From assembly GCF_000721935.1 (NCBI RefSeq), contig NZ_KL585391.1, positions 168,537-174,290 on the forward strand: DNA of 5,754 nt, given 5' to 3'. The notes beneath the pieces were generated by a model. It was not told where the DNA came from and did not search any database. It saw only the letters and a program-made list of their open reading frames with translations. Shown here piece after piece: positions 4,731 through 5,754 of the stretch (position 1 is its first letter; every line of letters begins with the position of its first letter). The stretch comes from Streptomyces sp. NRRL WC-3549 (lineage in GTDB: Bacteria; Actinomycetota; Actinomycetes; Streptomycetales; Streptomycetaceae). The position numbers and the translations under genes were made by a program.

Positions 4731-5754
4731 TTACCGGATGTGGCCGTCGCCCGTGACGATGTACTTCGTCGACGTGAGTTCGGGCAGTCCCATGGGCCCT
4801 CGGGCGTGCAGCTTCTGTGTGGAGATCCCGATCTCCGCGCCGAACCCGAACTGACCGCCGTCCGTGAAGCGGGTGGAGGCGTTCACGGCGACCGTCGTGG
4901 AATCCACCAACTGGGTGAACCTGCGCGCAGCCGCCTGCGACGTCGTCACGATCGCCTCGGTGTGGCCGGAGGACCACAGCCGGATGTGGGCCACGGCGGC
5001 GTCCAGCGATTCCACGACCGCGGCGGCGATGTCGTACGAGAGGTACTCGGTCTCCCAGTCCTCCGGAACCGCCGCCACCACGGTGGCCTTGGAGCCCTCG
5101 GCGTACTCCCGCACCCGCTCGTCGCCGTGCACGGTCACGCCGGCCTCGGCCAGTGCGTCCAGCGCCCGGGGCAGGAAGTCGGCGGCGACGTCCTGGTGGA
5201 CCAGGAGGGTCTCGGCGGCGTTGCAGACGCTCGGCCGCTGCGCCTTGGAGTTGACCAGGATCTCGACGGCCATGTCCAGATCGGTCTGCGCGTCCACGTA
5301 CACATGGCAGTTGCCCGTGCCGGTCTCGATCACGGGCACGGTGGACTCCTCCACCACGGTCCGGATCAGCGAGGCGCCGCCCCTGGGGATCAGCACGTCG
5401 ACCAGGCCCCGGGCCCGCATCAGTTCGCGTACCGAGTCACGGCTCTCGCCGGGTACCAGCTGCACCGCGTCGGCCGGGAGGCCCGATCCGCCCACCGCGT
5501 CGCGCAGCACACCCACGAGGGCGGTGTTGGAGGCGTAGGCGGAGGACGAACCGCGCAGCAGCACGGCGTTGCCGGACTTCAGGCAGAGGGCGGCGGCGTC
5601 GACCGTGACGTTCGGCCGGGCCTCGTAGATGATGCCGACGACTCCGAGCGGCACCCTGACCTGGCGCAGGTCGATCCCGTTGGGGAGGGTCGAGCCGCGG
5701 ACCACCTCGCCGACCGGGTCGGGCAGTGCCGCCACGTCGCGCACATCGGCGGGG
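4731..5754 (-). CDS. proA: Gamma-glutamyl phosphate reductase ProA (N-terminus missing)
   Basis: About 340 C-terminal residues are visible; the reading frame stays open to the right edge. It catalyses NADPH-dependent reduction of glutamate 5-phosphate to glutamate 5-semialdehyde, the second step of proline biosynthesis from glutamate, in the cytoplasm. Diagnostic segments in order are [40 protein letters not shown], and the catalytic cysteine in [12 protein letters not shown]. The C-terminal block [20 protein letters not shown] follows. The family is about 415-430 residues long, so roughly 80-90 residues lie off the edge. An in-frame GTG at 5744 is internal and not the start, because the ORF continues upstream and the substrate-binding N-terminal part would otherwise be missing. 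The stop is TAA, uncommon in Streptomyces. Confidence 0.96.
   Translation of the reverse strand, partial: PADVRDVAALPDPVGEVVRGSTLPNGIDLRQVRVPLGVVGIIYEARPNVTVDAAALCLKSGNAVLLRGSSSAYASNTALVGVLRDAVGGSGLPADAVQLVPGESRDSVRELMRARGLVDVLIPRGGASLIRTVVEESTVPVIETGTGNCHVYVDAQTDLDMAVEILVNSKAQRPSVCNAAETLLVHQDVAADFLPRALDALAEAGVTVHGDERVREYAEGSKATVVAAVPEDWETEYLSYDIAAAVVESLDAAVAHIRLWSSGHTEAIVTTSQAAARRFTQLVDSTTVAVNASTRFTDGGQFGFGAEIGISTQKLHARGPMGLPELTSTKYIVTGDGHIR

Overview
The window looks like a short draft contig from a Streptomyces chromosome. GC content is very high and codon third positions are strongly G/C. The gene order matches the conserved proA-to-LCP-protein stretch known in S. coelicolor as SCO2585 down to SCO2578. 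I made that comparison from memory, not from a search. Bases 1-19 are an exact Tn5 mosaic end as used in Nextera libraries, so the left edge is an untrimmed adapter and not genome. The genome starts at about base 20.

Reading the minus strand from right to left, the layout is: proA (proline biosynthesis, N-terminus off the right edge); a 201-aa single-pass membrane protein resembling the SCO2584 spore-wall family; and a 375-aa single-pass membrane protein resembling SCO2583. These two membrane proteins share a short cytoplasmic N-terminal motif (VFDE-x-FV-x-AA). A plus-strand gene for an M48-type zinc metallopeptidase then converges on the SCO2583-like gene, and their 3' ends overlap by 68 bp. 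Left of the peptidase is a compact divergent promoter region. From it the minus strand resumes with two tiny membrane proteins (51 and 52 aa), nadD (NAD biosynthesis), and the start of a gene with a Gln/Tyr/Pro-rich N-terminus, probably an LCP-family cell-envelope protein, which the contig edge cuts off.

The window mixes core metabolism (proA, nadD) with envelope functions: two bitopic proteins with a shared cytoplasmic motif, two mini membrane proteins, a membrane-associated protease and a probable LCP protein. The envelope genes, most of them poorly characterised, are the most interesting content. I see no mobile element, CRISPR array, tRNA or rRNA, and no sign of recent horizontal transfer.
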